A stretch of 64,000 nt of DNA from Ridgeia piscesae (Eukaryota; Annelida; Polychaeta; Sabellida; Siboglinidae), in contig JAODUO010000419.1 of NCBI GenBank assembly GCA_025642075.2, positions 505,001 through 569,000 of the forward strand. Direction: 5' to 3'. The notes beneath the pieces were generated by a model. The model was not told the origin of the DNA, searched no databases, and saw nothing but the letters and a program-made list of their open reading frames with translations. Made by a program: the position numbers and the translations under genes. Below, in pieces: positions 24,301 to 35,600 of the stretch; the stretch's first letter is position 1, and every line of letters starts with the position of its first letter.

Positions 24301-25231
24301 GAAGACCTGCTCTTCTTCCTCTTTTACATGAATGGTGGAGACGTCCTCCAACTCGCCTCCGCAACAGAACTGTAAGTTCTTGTTCTTACTGTTGTCTCCC
24401 CTCTGACCCAGTATAGGGTGTGGATGACATCACCGTCTTTTTCCTATTTTCGTCGTACCCTTTGATCCATTGTGGGGTGTGAATAACATCGCTGTCTTTT
24501 TCTTATTCTCATCTTACCCTTTTACCCTTCGTGGGGTGTGGCTGACATCACTGTCTTGATCTTATTTTTGTCTTGTTCTTGGACTGTTGATAAGGTGTTT
24601 GTGACATCATTGTCTCATTCTTATCCTCCCCTTTCACCCATTTGTGGAGTGTCGGTAGTTGTTACTGAATTACATCAATTTTTTACTTTAGTAGGAGAAA
24701 ATTAATTCACTTAAAAACTACTTGAGTAGACATAGAAGTACCTTCTGAAATAATACATGTTTGTTGCTGGTATGGTTGTGATTGTTGTTGCTGCATGTAT
24801 GACGTTGGTTGTTGTAGCTGCAGGTATAATCCGGGTTTTGTTGTTGCATATATAATTGGTTGTTGCTGCTGCAAGTATAACAGTGGTTTTGTTGCTACAG
24901 ATATAACTGTGGTTGTTGTTGCTGTTGGTATAACCATGGTTGTGGTTGTAGGTACGACCGAGACTGGCGCTACCACAAGGAGGAGCATGTGTGGATCACG
25001 CGGGTGCCATCGGTTGAGGCAAGCGTCAAGACGAACACGTTCGAGCGCGGCACGTACTACTTCTTCGATGCGCAGAACTGGGTGAAGGTACCGAAGGACT
25101 TCCACCTCGAGTACGACAAGTTGGAGGAGCGACCACACCTGCCACAGATGCCACCGACACTACACCACGCTGGCACCACCGGTGCCGGCACCGCACCCAC
25201 TGGACAGCCGACGCCCGTCATGTCACACTGA
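10148..25231 (+). CDS. CNOT2: CCR4-NOT transcription complex subunit 2 (CNOT2), 15 exons
   Basis: CNOT2 is a scaffold subunit of the CCR4-NOT deadenylase; with CNOT3 it forms the NOT module that docks on CNOT1 and recruits mRNA regulators. Coding exons: 10148-10167, 11186-11216, 11616-11696, 12071-12143, 14059-14203, 14695-14808, 16733-16782, 17703-17801, 20211-20297, 21615-21664, 22192-22285, 23086-23242, 23683-23744, 24221-24371 and 24952-25231. They total 1494 nt, 497 aa, with consistent phases. The N-terminal half is low-complexity (S, N, Q). VGMVSKP and EDFPALPG are conserved family words, SNIPPGMV and LLTFIRAAETDP precede the NOT box, and residues about 355-480 form the NOT2/3/5 domain (DFHVPTEYLTN, FERGTYYFFD, LEYDKLEERPHLP). 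Human CNOT2 is 540 aa, so this is slightly short. The start ATG in exon 1 codes only six residues before a GTAAGT donor and is less certain; the exon 5 donor (GTTTGT) is weak. A candidate poly(A) signal lies at 25275-25280. Confidence 0.95.
12721..13954. mobile_element. Non-autonomous TIR DNA transposon with TA target duplication
   Basis: The ends are 26-bp inverted repeats (12721-12746 and 13929-13954) matching at 24 of 26 positions, with core GGGGCATAACCGGATGG. Both ends are flanked by TA (12719-12720 and 13955-13956), the target typical of Tc1/mariner-type elements. Diverged copies of the terminal word recur inside (about 13384-13440 and 13750), and a short GACGGGTAAAAA repeat lies near 12855-12920. 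No transposase frame is visible, so it needs enzymes made elsewhere. It sits in CNOT2 intron 4 in sense-neutral orientation. Confidence 0.82.
15064..16722. repeat. 66-bp minisatellite in CNOT2 intron 6
   Basis: The unit contains AAGAGAACTGTGTGTAG, GGTGCTTGTCTTGTGCCAG and CTTATAGCTGTTGTTGTG. About five clean copies occupy 15064-15390 and about four occupy 16451-16722. Between them lies a corrupted middle listed separately. The last unit ends about ten bases before the exon 7 acceptor (AG at 16731-16732) and supplies T-rich sequence next to it. The 66-bp length is divisible by three, hence the long open frame near 14997-15428, which is not a gene. Confidence 0.93.
15391..16450. other. Blended second copy of 14023-15063 mixed with the 66-bp repeat
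   Basis: Words from the unique upstream DNA reappear here in the same order, interleaved with pieces of the 66-bp unit: GTGCAAACCAATTATTTTATG (about 14029, again 15438), TCTGTACTGTTTTGCCT (14332, again 15747), TACAGTTAATATGATAC-like (14403, again 15814), CTAATCCTGTTCCTTTCTT (14664, again 16054) and CCCTTGTTTATTGC (15012, again 16407). Homopolymers are inflated. This fits a consensus computed from misaligned reads better than any biological duplication. It includes ghost pieces of exons 5 and 6 that should not be annotated as exons. Confidence 0.8.
16852..17131. mobile_element. Foldback (long inverted repeat) MITE-like element
   Basis: The two ends form an imperfect inverted repeat with arms of about 105-115 bases around a loop of about 60 bases. 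The best-paired words are GTAGAGACTTTCGTT (about 16906) and its complement AACGAAAGTCTCTAC (about 17061), and CTTCCTCAG with CTGAGGAAG. There is no open frame. It lies in CNOT2 intron 7 and would form a strong hairpin in the pre-mRNA. No clear target duplication was found. Confidence 0.8.
18363..20223 (+). repeat. 38-bp minisatellite built from the CNOT2 exon 9 acceptor junction
   Basis: About 49 tandem copies fill most of intron 8 and run into exon 9. Each unit contains the acceptor sequence TTTGATTGCAG, then TAGGGATG (the first eight bases of exon 9), then GTGAGT, a consensus donor, then TACGTGGACTG. The final copy is the real junction: its acceptor ends at 20210 and exon 9 continues GTGAGC in place of GTGAGT. 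Copies at 18363-18870 are more degraded, with indels, while later ones are almost identical, which suggests recent homogenisation toward the exon side. Open frames across it are repeat by-products. Confidence 0.96.
20500..20841 (+). mobile_element. tRNA-derived SINE, copy 1
   Basis: The head carries pol III promoter boxes: an A-box-like ATGGCTCAGGGGTAGAGC near 20516 and a perfect B box GGTTCGAATCC at 20560-20570. A body follows with ATAGACAGTGGTGGATAT, and a tail with GCGCTATATAAGAACTTGCC and TTTAC repeats. A second copy with the same order of blocks lies at 54895-55215. It sits in CNOT2 intron 9, about 200 bases after exon 9. Confidence 0.85.
21310..21367. repeat. (TA)n microsatellite
   Basis: A pure TA run of about 58 bases lies in CNOT2 intron 9, in AT-rich DNA that also has ATTT repeats near 21114-21135. 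A shorter TA run (about 21665-21687) begins directly at the exon 10 donor, so the donor itself reads GTATAT. Confidence 0.9.
22061..22165 (+). repeat. Short tandem array before CNOT2 exon 11
   Basis: TGTATCGTGTTTGTTTGCTG starts at about 22061, 22087 and 22124, followed by GTGGTTGTAGT. The second and third units are about 37 bases long and contain TTGTAG, an acceptor-like word. The array ends about 27 bases before the chosen acceptor at 22189-22191. Confidence 0.8.
22619..22672. repeat. (CACT)n microsatellite
   Basis: About 13 units of CACT/ACTC lie in CNOT2 intron 11. A related GCTC/CACT run lies at about 22305-22343, shortly after the exon 11 donor. Confidence 0.85.
24385..24660 (+). repeat. 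60-bp degenerate tandem repeat after CNOT2 exon 14
   Basis: The block GGGTGTGGATGACATCACCG and its variants recur at about 24415, 24474, 24534 and 24593, each preceded by a T/C-rich stretch with CTTATT and TACCC. The array begins within about 15 bases of the exon 14 donor (GTAAGT at 24372). Copies differ at many positions, so it is older than the intron 8 array. Confidence 0.8.
24790..24960 (+). repeat. Roughly 26-bp degenerate array ending in the CNOT2 exon 15 acceptor
   Basis: Units of the form (G/A)TATAAC, TGGTTGTTGTTGCTGCA recur at about 24834, 24850, 24875, 24901 and 24928. The final unit is the real acceptor GTTGTAG followed by the exon bases GTACGAC. Earlier units carry GCAGGTATAAT, GCAAGTATAAC and ACAGATATAAC, so acceptor-like AG words plus exon-like bases are repeated, as in intron 8. 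Confidence 0.7.
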
Positions 25232-28200
25232 TGACGACGTCGTGTCGGTGTCGCGACAGTGCAACGATGCTATGAATAAACGTGATGTTATCGCACACTC
25301 GGCACAGTTGCTAATCGGCAGTGGTGACACACGTAGTGACACGTCGATTTTGACGTCGGACCACCGACATTGGCCTTGGGTGATGTTATCTTCTGACATG
25401 TCACGAGTCGCTGCAACTGTTGCATATGGCTGCATCACTGTTGTGTTGTGGTGTAAATGACTGGTTTCCATGGTTACTACAGTGTTGCCATGCAACAGTT
25501 GCCGTTCTGTCACTGTGGCACCAGTATAAACAACTGGTATCCATAGTCACTATATTGTCATAATTACCGCATTCCTGCCTTCGATAATGGAATACACCTT
25601 CCCGTTTTAAATATTTGCGTTAGTAAATTTTCTTCACACACTCAACAGTGTTTTGCTACATGGCGTTTGTGAGCGCACAAATTATCCAGGTCTTGATGTT
25701 GGATATCGTTGTGACGCTATGGTACATATCGACACAGAGTTGCCCAGAAATAATCAACATCAGGTCTGCTACGACTACTGATGCATTTAGTGGATGTACT
25801 TAGTTGTCAGCATGATTGTGATAATATAGCATCAGTGAAAACGCTGCTTTGGGCAACATTTGTCAGGATGTGAGATGACACTATTTCAATAGAATGTCAT
25901 GCTGTGGCTTGCATATCTGGGAGCAATGCATTATGGGTGATGTATACATTTGCAAAGTCCCCCAAAATACGTACCATATAGAGTTGGCTACCATCGCATA
26001 TTGTGGAGAACGTAAATCCCGGGTTGTACTTCAGCGACCATGTTATCTGTTTTGAATTGGGCATTGAATTCATGTTTTGTTTGACCTTACATGCTATATG
26101 CCCACAACATGTTGTCTTTTCTGATAATTTTATAAGTGTCAAATTGTTTGCATACAGAGAAATTTTTAATCCTTATCTATTCACTTTGACAAGATGAAGA
26201 TATGTCACCCTTGGTGAAATGAAAGCAGAGTTGTCACCGTGTGGTGACATCAACTCGTCCAGCTGGGACTGGCGCGATCTACTGTCAGTTGTCAGGTGTC
26301 ATTGATGTCATGTCACTAAGTTGACTCTGCTGTCTGTAAGATTATTTGTAAGAAAACTGTTATATAAAGAAATGCAGCATTCAGAATCTGATTGTTGTTT
26401 AACCGTGTGTTGGTGGGTGTTCCGTGTGCAGAAGTAGTCCTTATATTACTGTTTTTCCTGTGCTGCAGTCATTGTACAAAACACATTGGGATATGGCCAA
26501 AATTATATAAAAAGGTTATATTTCTGACAATTATATCCGTAGGAATATAATACATAACGAGCCAAAATGGGAACACTAAATCTAAATTGTTTACACTGAA
26601 TTTATCACTTATAAAACGGTACATCAATTGTGTCTTAATCCATATCAAGTTCAAAGTTGCATCAAATAGCAATGTACACACAATGAAGAAGACAAGTTAT
26701 AGATTTCTAACACATTCATTATACTTTTAATAAAGTTCAAATGTTGATAAACACAAAACAGATATAAACAAGTACAGTAGAGTCCGTTACAGTGACTAAC
26801 TAAACAATTGTGTGTATAGATACAGAGGTTTGTGCAGCAAAAAGTCCCTATCAATAATGTGACGACACCACAAAGGTCTCTTGTCACTTGTACAATTGAG
26901 ACTGGACGATTCAACATCTCACAGAGGTAATCATGGCTTATGACATGAAGGCATTATGAGATAGAAAAAGTGAATGCACACAAGTAAATGTTACCTTGTA
27001 TATAGACACACAGAGCTTCAAGCAAACTGTAATATATAACATGATAAAAAGCACACGGTACCACTAAATATCTTTTAAAGTTTGCTCAGTGCAAACAAAG
27101 CACCTGCAACGCAACATCGAGAACCACAGCAAAAAGATAAATGTTGGTCACCCTTTCCAGAGAATTCACCATTTCAAAATCGTAAACATTTCGGTACATA
27201 AAAATATATCTGGACATGCTTTGCATATATTGCTGCGTCCCAATATTGAAATTCTCTGGAACGTTCGTCAAACACGCCCCTTTTGCTGTGGTTGTATTAA
27301 TAAAACACATCAAAATAAACACATGCAGTGAACAAATTAAATATTCGTTCTTCTGCAATTAGGTACAACATGTAATCATATAAGAGCTCTCATTCTGGGC
27401 AGATTGTAAACATAATCGTACGAAATGTGTAATTAATGAGTGCGTATCATAACAAAATATCTGTATCATCCATAATTAGTAGGAATAATTTATTTATACT
27501 ATGTATGGTTACACCACTTTGCCGCAGGGCTCTTCATTATTTTTTAAATAATTAATGGCTTGCTTAACCAGTCGGCATGATTCAAACTTTTGAGTTACGA
27601 CTGCCAGTTACAACGCACTGCGGGAAAATAAATAACCTAACAACAAGCAACACACGCTAACATGTACACACTCGTACACAACATCGTGATTTGTACACCA
27701 ACATGTCATTCTCAACATGCATCAGCCGGGTGCGTCTGCAAACGTGTGCGTGAATGCGTTGTGCGTGCATGTATCCGCATATCAACCCACCACCCAATTC
27801 AGCTCCCAATAAACACTAAACGGTCCCCATAAACCCAGTAAGCAGTTCCCTGAGGCTGGGTCTCGCAGCCGGCCTGCAGCCTGCGACACCCGAACGTCTG
27901 CCTGCAATTCCCTCCAATCAACCGTAACCCAACGTCTGTACAATTCAACTGTCAATGCCTCATCCCCTTTGCAAACACCCCCACCTCTGTAGCACACCTG
28001 GTACATGTGAACAGATTATTACATCATCTCTGGCCACACCCCAAACCTCAAATTAGGGGCATGGTCAGCATATATCTCTTCATAAAATCGACACAAACAT
28101 TCCAACAGCACAAACTTAAGTTATTATCGTTGCCAACATAAATCGGGCAGTCTGACAATCATGGGGATTAATAATTATTGATAATAATGTTGCAATGACT

Positions 28201-29726
28201 GCACAAATAGCAGTTTTAACAGACACTGAAACCAGCAACAAACATTTGGTAACTGTGCAGTTGGTGGCAGCTTTGAATCGTTTGCGTCCGACTGAGATTG
28301 CAATGCCCACAATATGCCATATTGACGCCTAAATTCACACACACACTTTTCTTGCAACACATTCTACTCCTGTGTAATATGGAATGCGTCCTCTGTGATT
28401 AAAATACATATAATATAAATACATGTTCACAAACATAGTATGTTTGTAGTGTGGCAGATTGAGAAGGCAGGCAGTTTGACTTCCTGACTAGACAGCAACT
28501 CAACTTCACCAAGACTAGTCAATCACAACTGTCCAGTTATGACATACGCCATGAGATGACAACATCAGAGTGAGATGACAATATCAGAGTGACACCGTCA
28601 TCACCAGTTATTTCAACTGGAAACCGAACAAAGGAATGATAGATGTCACTGTGGAGAATGATAAATGGCAACGTTTAACTCATTGCTCCGATTCGCAAAC
28701 AAACATTTACTGCTGCAATGCTTGCGCTCCATAGCAGTGAGACACTTAATTTCAGTGGCACGCATTTTAATATATACAGGAAACAATTATCGTGCCACAA
28801 AGAAATATTTGTATCCACCTGAAGCACGCTCGGGCAAAGGCAGATCTGTGATATAGTTACTCCTTCACAGATATGAGGCATCTGTCTGGTTAAACACACC
28901 AGTATTCAGTGCATCTCATTGGGATATTATACAGTGCCCTGACTGCATTCTCAAGTTACAAGTCCATTTTGTAACTCTTACACATACGCATTACCGTTAA
29001 GGACACACATACCTGACACACTTTGTGAAAGTTTTGATAATAGACATTTGTCCATTAGAACATTAACCTGGTAGGCCACATACATAATAATAAATAGTTT
29101 GCAGCTGCAGAAAATATACCAACTCAGCTGTAAATCATCCACCAAAAACTAGTACATGTACATTTTATGTTATATTCATTTTGCAGCAACATTAATAAAA
29201 TAGTGAGTGGGTTATCAATATTCATAATTACAATTTATCATAAGCACATGGTGATGGTAATTATACAACGTATTACGCAACGGCTGGACAGATATTGCAC
29301 TTTAACCTGTGGTTCCTGGCAGAATGACTGCCTCGATAACGACTTGGTGAGTGATTAGCTAAGCAAAGCAGACATTTGCTGTGCTGACGTAAGCCACCAT
29401 CGGGGTCGTTCTGTTTTGACAGACAGCTGTAGCAGTCAGGTTCAGCCAGCTGATGTTTCATGTTTCCTCTCACGTTTATCCGTTCACACACAACCCATTT
29501 GCCTCTCTACTGTGTGTCCAGCCTATCAGTCCGTGTCAAACTAACACACAGCTGGACCACACTTGTCCGAGAGGCAAACCATACCCAACCAACACACTGG
29601 CCTATTCTGTCGTATCACTACATCACCACTCTTACTCAACGTCTCATCATTTCTCCATGTACACTAACTGTTGCTGTTACACAGTTACCGCCTCGTTACA
29701 CTATACATTGTCCTGGGTCTAGGGCC
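25232..29726. other. CNOT2 3' region and convergent intergenic DNA
   Basis: This stretch separates the stops of CNOT2 (plus) and the bestrophin (minus), so it holds both 3' UTRs. AATAAA at 25275-25280, 43 bases after the CNOT2 stop, is one candidate signal but would give a very short UTR. A hairpin, TTGTCACC with GGTGACAT, lies near 26231. The open frames of 60-100 codons here show no motif and no phase-matched splice sites. I found no RNA gene. Confidence 0.55.
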
Positions 29727-32616
29727 CTAGACGGCGTCTCCGTGACTCGCTAAGCCAATGCCGAACTGCAGTAGAGGTGTGAGACTATTGACAGTGCTCT
29801 GGTTCGACTCCGGCGACTCGTATCCCATGAGGCTCTCCTCCGATGACGTGGAGCAGCGAGGCTGTCTGGTGGGGCTGACGGGTGGCACAGCCGAAGCATC
29901 ATCGACGACACCCGGAGCATCACCGACGACATTCACCACGTGAGTCGGATTCACGACAAACGGGTGAGGCTTGTGCTCAATAGGTGTCGCCACAGGTGTC
30001 ACGCTGCTCGCCACGGTAATGACATCAGACGGGATGCTGAACGACACTGAATGCGCCGTGGTCACTTGCTGTGGTGGGATATTGATCGCAGACGACTGTC
30101 CGGAGGCATCTGTGCCGCTCGGACTGCCGACTGATTCATCGCGTGGGGTCTGGGCCGGGTCGTCAATGCTCACACATACGCTGTTGTTGTCTGACTCGAG
30201 TGCTCGCGAGAACCGCTGTTGGAAGTTGCCCCCATTGCAACTCCTGAAGCTGCCCACCTCGACATGTGAGCTGGTCGGGTCGTGCATCAATCCCTCGAGG
30301 TATGACGCCGCCTTCGACACGTACGACCCGTTCAACGTCTGCACAACAGGCTTGTAGGCAGACGTCTTGTCTGTGGCCTTGATGACATCCAGCGTGCTGC
30401 GGCTGAGACTGAGCTGGGAGTGGACGCCACTCATGAGGTTCTGGTGGAGGCGTCGGGTGTGCCCGGGGGTGGAGAAGGGACTGGCAGGGCGCGACACAGA
30501 CAGCCCATAGGGGGAGCTGCCCATGTGACGACCGCCCTCTTCCTGTATCGTCTCCATCGGCATCACCACCTGCATGCCGTCTCGCGAGACACTAAACACA
30601 AACACGTCACAGTGTCACATACATGACTATTATACTTGCAGTGAAGTCAGCACAACCATATCAAAACTGTGTGAATTGTTTACGCCGTCTGCCACTATGT
30701 TTCACTACATTTTTACTTGTTTTTGTTCTTCTTACGGTTAGCTCATCACATGTTTGTGGCCCTACAGTATTGTCAAGCTTAGTTGCAAGAGTTGTCTTCT
30801 AGAATTATGAGTCCACTACCCTGTGTGGGATCTTTTACTTCCCCTGTCCCTGGCCTAGACACCAGATAGAAGGGACCACCAGCTTTTAGTCTCTTCAGAA
30901 AGACACAGGCAATACGAGGTAAATGAGATTGCCTAAGTCTAAAAATGGCAGCAGGTCGGATTGAACCACCTCCCTACTTTATTGAAAGACACACACACAC
31001 AATATAATATTTCTACATCTTGGATGCTTCCTAAGTATTGCAATCAGATAAATTACTGAAAACATCACAAGAAACTTGTCACCATATTAATCACTGTTGT
31101 GCCACATGTATAGGCAACATCACTTCAGATCATGGCTGAAGCTGTCAGAAATCTCCCGCCCTTCACAGAGGGGGGTGTAGACTGTGCACTGTGTACCAAG
31201 AAGGGTGTGTACCTGAGGTTGGCAGTGGAGCCCATGAAGGGGGCTCGTAGAGAGCTGATGGAGGACTTGGTGTAGGGCAGACATTCGGGGGCACTCTCCC
31301 CAAAGTACATGTCTTTCTCCATCAGGGGGAAGCTGTCGTGAAGGTCGTCTGCCAACAGCAGCGAGATCTACAAAACAAGTACATGCGTGATAAACACATC
31401 CTTGCTTCTGTATGACATGTCATATACACTGTGTCATGGAAAGTAGACAGTTTATTGGTATATCAACAAGACATTTTTATTAATTTATATTTTTATCCGG
31501 TTAAAACTGAAAGAACATTTTAAGTACTTTATTTACCACAATAGTTGTTTCATTTATAATCCACTGATGTACACAGCATTTCTATATTATTTTTGTTAAT
31601 TTTTATTAGTACATAGTATTATTAAAATGTTAAACACTGTTACTATTTATATTGTAGTTTTAGTGGAGCGCTGTGAATGCTATGGGTAAATGTGCTATAT
31701 AAAATAGCGATTATTATCTTTATCATAGTAGGAATAAAGAATCAACAAGAACTCTGAAATAGATAGTTATACTACACTACCTTGATTTGTCTATGAATCA
31801 TTCAGACACACAGCATCTACTACCCAAAAACTATTCTTCACTAATACTCTGTTTCTCATCAGATACTCCTTCACATAGCTGTGTGAACAATGTCAAGTTA
31901 ATGAAACTGCCCAAATCTCAAAAATGCAGAAAGTGGGCTAAAACTGTGGATATGTCAAGTGAGGGTGGAGCGTTTAACCCACTTTTATCACCACCAATGT
32001 TCACCTGCATGTTCCTGTCGATGATCCAGTTCATCTCAAAGTCATCGTCATCCTCGCCAAATGGGTTGATCAGTTGCTCTGCCACCTGGGGAATGACAAT
32101 GACACTAATCAGATCCCTTTCTACAGTTGTCAATGTGTACCCACAGTCAATGTGAGATGGGTACAGGCATCACAAATGGACCAGAATTACCTAGACGTAA
32201 TCATAATTATGTTCTAACTGTAACATTTCTATAAGAAAAATCCTGTTGACATTCACTAATACATATAACTGGTAAAAATTAACCGAAACAAACGTGTTTG
32301 TGTTGATGCAATCATATTGTCTATGTAATAGAATCAAGAGAGTACCAAAGGCCAACATATAGGGGTAAGATTTGATTGCATATTTGATTTGATCTTTTGT
32401 TATATATAATCTAGTACTAATAAAGTGACACATCAGGGCTGGGGCTATTTCAATCATACTGTCAATTTAAAACACTTTGCAACAGATTACTGATCAATGT
32501 CCTTAATTGAATTGATGTACGTGAAGGCGTCCTTCACTGCCATTTAAAAAGACACAACCATGCTCAACAAGTTGTTCTTTCCTGAACGTAGCCAATGCAA
32601 ATTTCAGGAATGGTGC

Positions 32617-32661
<45 letters not shown>

Positions 32662-35600
32662 TGTATTTCTTTGATTGTGACAAGCAGACATGTTCTGTAT
32701 GCACAGCAGTTTGTGCAGCCGACACTTGTGAATCAACACAAGGTCTGGAGCTAACGAATGATGAGATTAGGTCTGATTGCAGCCAAATTTACTGACGTAT
32801 AATTCATGGTTGTGATTCTCGACAGCTCTACCTGATGGTCACATACACTACAAGGCTCCCCAAAATGAATATGTAGCATTACATAACAGGTGGTTGGTTG
32901 GTTGAAAAAGTTTCTTAAATTTGTCAACAGAATAATGATGTATGTGCCTTATATGTAAGTATATACGAAATGACCCTTAAGCTGTATGTGCCCCAGTGAA
33001 GGTTTGTGTGATGACCGTACCTTGAGCCAGCCCATGTAGAAGAAGAACTGTAGGATAGTGAAGACAGGCACGTAGAGGTCGACGTTGTGACCGGGGTAGT
33101 TCTGACTTGGGTCCAGGAACTGACGCCCAAATATACAGCCTCCAAAGAACGTGTACACTGCCAGGGTGGTCACCTGGCGAATAGAACAAGGCATGTGTTG
33201 GGTCACTTTTATCACAAGTCACATGTTGTCATTTATTATAGTGATCCATGAGTACATACAAGAAAGAGTTGCAACATGATATCACATCAAACAACAACAT
33301 GATCACATCAAACAACAAAATGATGCAGACAAATGTTTAACTTTCAGAATGAGAACATTACTGAATTTGTTAGGATTTCATCTTAGGTTATACAACATTT
33401 CAACAAAATTAACAACATTGTTTCACAACATTTACTTTTGTACAATAATGTAGTCATCTTGAAATGTAGCCAAAGCACTGTGCAAGTTTTAGAATCATAT
33501 CAAAAATGTTTATTTCGCACAGTTTGTAAGACTTGTATTAATAGCATTCTTAGTCCCAGACTCGGGAGAAAAATGCTTAAAGTAGCAGCCATTTCTTGCA
33601 TAAGATGCATAGCTGGATGAGTTACCTGTGTGTAGACAAGTGGGACACTGATCCAGTCGTAGCTGTACAGCTTGCCCAGGTCATTGCGGTATGTCATCAT
33701 CTCCTGACACAAAATACAAACAGATGTATGTACATGTATGCAAATTGTACATGAACAAGATATAGACAAACAACCAATACACTCATGTCACATGGTAATA
33801 TTTACTTCACAGCACACCACATCCAATATCATTCACTGGCTCACGATTCATTACAGAGAATCTGGTTATAACTGCATACTGCAGAATTGTTTTAATGAAC
33901 TACTTGTAATATCACAGACAAAATTACCACTCCACGAGATCTCAACAGGTTTTTCCATTTCCGCATGAGGATCTATTACTTGCTCTGGGATTGACAGAAG
34001 AACGGGTGAACAAAACGTCCATGTCACCAAACGACACCAGGTAGACTCAAAGTCAGTTCTTGTGACTGGCCAGTCCAGTGCTACTAAAACATTACTGACG
34101 ACACACTGTATCTGTGATGGCCTTTGTGAGGTACTTAGTCAAATAGAGTAGAAGTAAGCATCAGTACTCACATCTATGATGGTCTTCATGAGGTAGTCGT
34201 CAGAGATGCGTCCATCCTTGCGAGTTGACTTGATGAGATTAGCCGTCCATACAAATGGCACCCACCACTTGCCGTGGGGGGTGTTCACCTCGTCCAGGGC
34301 CTTCAACTCAGCTTCATTGATCACCCCTGCAAGCAGAGTGACCAGTGGCTAGTCAGACGCCCCATAACAACACAGATCTGGTGGACAAGGGTCAGTGTAA
34401 GGTCTACAAGCCACACACTCACCTATATGGACTGTGGGAAGAAATTACATGCCATAAAGCTTTCTAATGCATCAACACTACTGACGCATCCACTACATCA
34501 ACCATTGCTTAGCAACCACCTCCGAACTTGCTAAAATGGCCACCACAAATGTGAAGCTCCGGGACATTTGATCAACTTTTTGTTGAAATTCTGGCCCAAC
34601 TTTTCAGCTTTAATTAGACCAGTATGCATGAAACATTGGCAGATGTAAATGTGTACACGTGAAACATGGTTGCTAGAGCAAAGGTTGACGGAGGTCACAC
34701 CCGTAACGATCGTGACGTCCTGGTGTGGACGCGCCAACTGACTGACCTCTCATATACTTTACCTGGATTGTCTGTCTCGACCGGACCTGAGTGTCTAAGG
34801 GCTGGCAGCTATTGGGCGCGTGGTTGCTACGAAGGTGGTGAGACTGCATGGACTGGGGCAGGCCAACGGGGGGGAAACTGATAGGGTCCTTGTCCACGGC
34901 AAACACTGGCAAGGGTAGAAACTTGAGCGTCAGAAGATACAGGAGACTGGCGGCTACAGCTTCCTGAAATGTAAACAGCAAGTGCTCGCTGAAGCAGGTG
35001 GCGGGACAGAGCACCAGAGGGCGCCACTGCAGCATTGATACTGCGCTGGCTCGGACAGCCATATGACCCTCAGAACTGACGATATAGATATGCTATCCGG
35101 GATGTAAGCAATTTTTGGCTGTAAATGAAATACAACCATTGTCAGACAAATGAAGAATTAAATAAAGGCGTCTGTATTAATGGTAGTGCCCTGACCTCGG
35201 ATACAAAGTAACAACAAAGTAAATATACTGACAAGAACAATTTGCTAATGTTTTGTAAATAAACATGGCACTTTATGGGAGTTACAAACTTATGTGTGTG
35301 GTATGGGCGATTAATGTGAACCGAGAACAGCTAAAACTGAGCAGAAAAATAAATGTAAAACTTTGCTCTAAGGTGGTTTTGTTACGCAAACTGGCAGGAA
35401 TTACTGATGAACCACAGCTAGCTTGAGACAGGAGTGAAAGCAGTGTTTGGTGTGGTAGCACATCTGAGAGGTGTGATGGACCAACCTGCTTCTATGAGAT
35501 GGTCCATGGTAGGGAAGCGTTTCTTGACTGACACGCTGGTGGCCTGGAAGACAATCAGGCTGGCCATTGTCATGTAGCGCGCCACAGTACGACGAACGAT

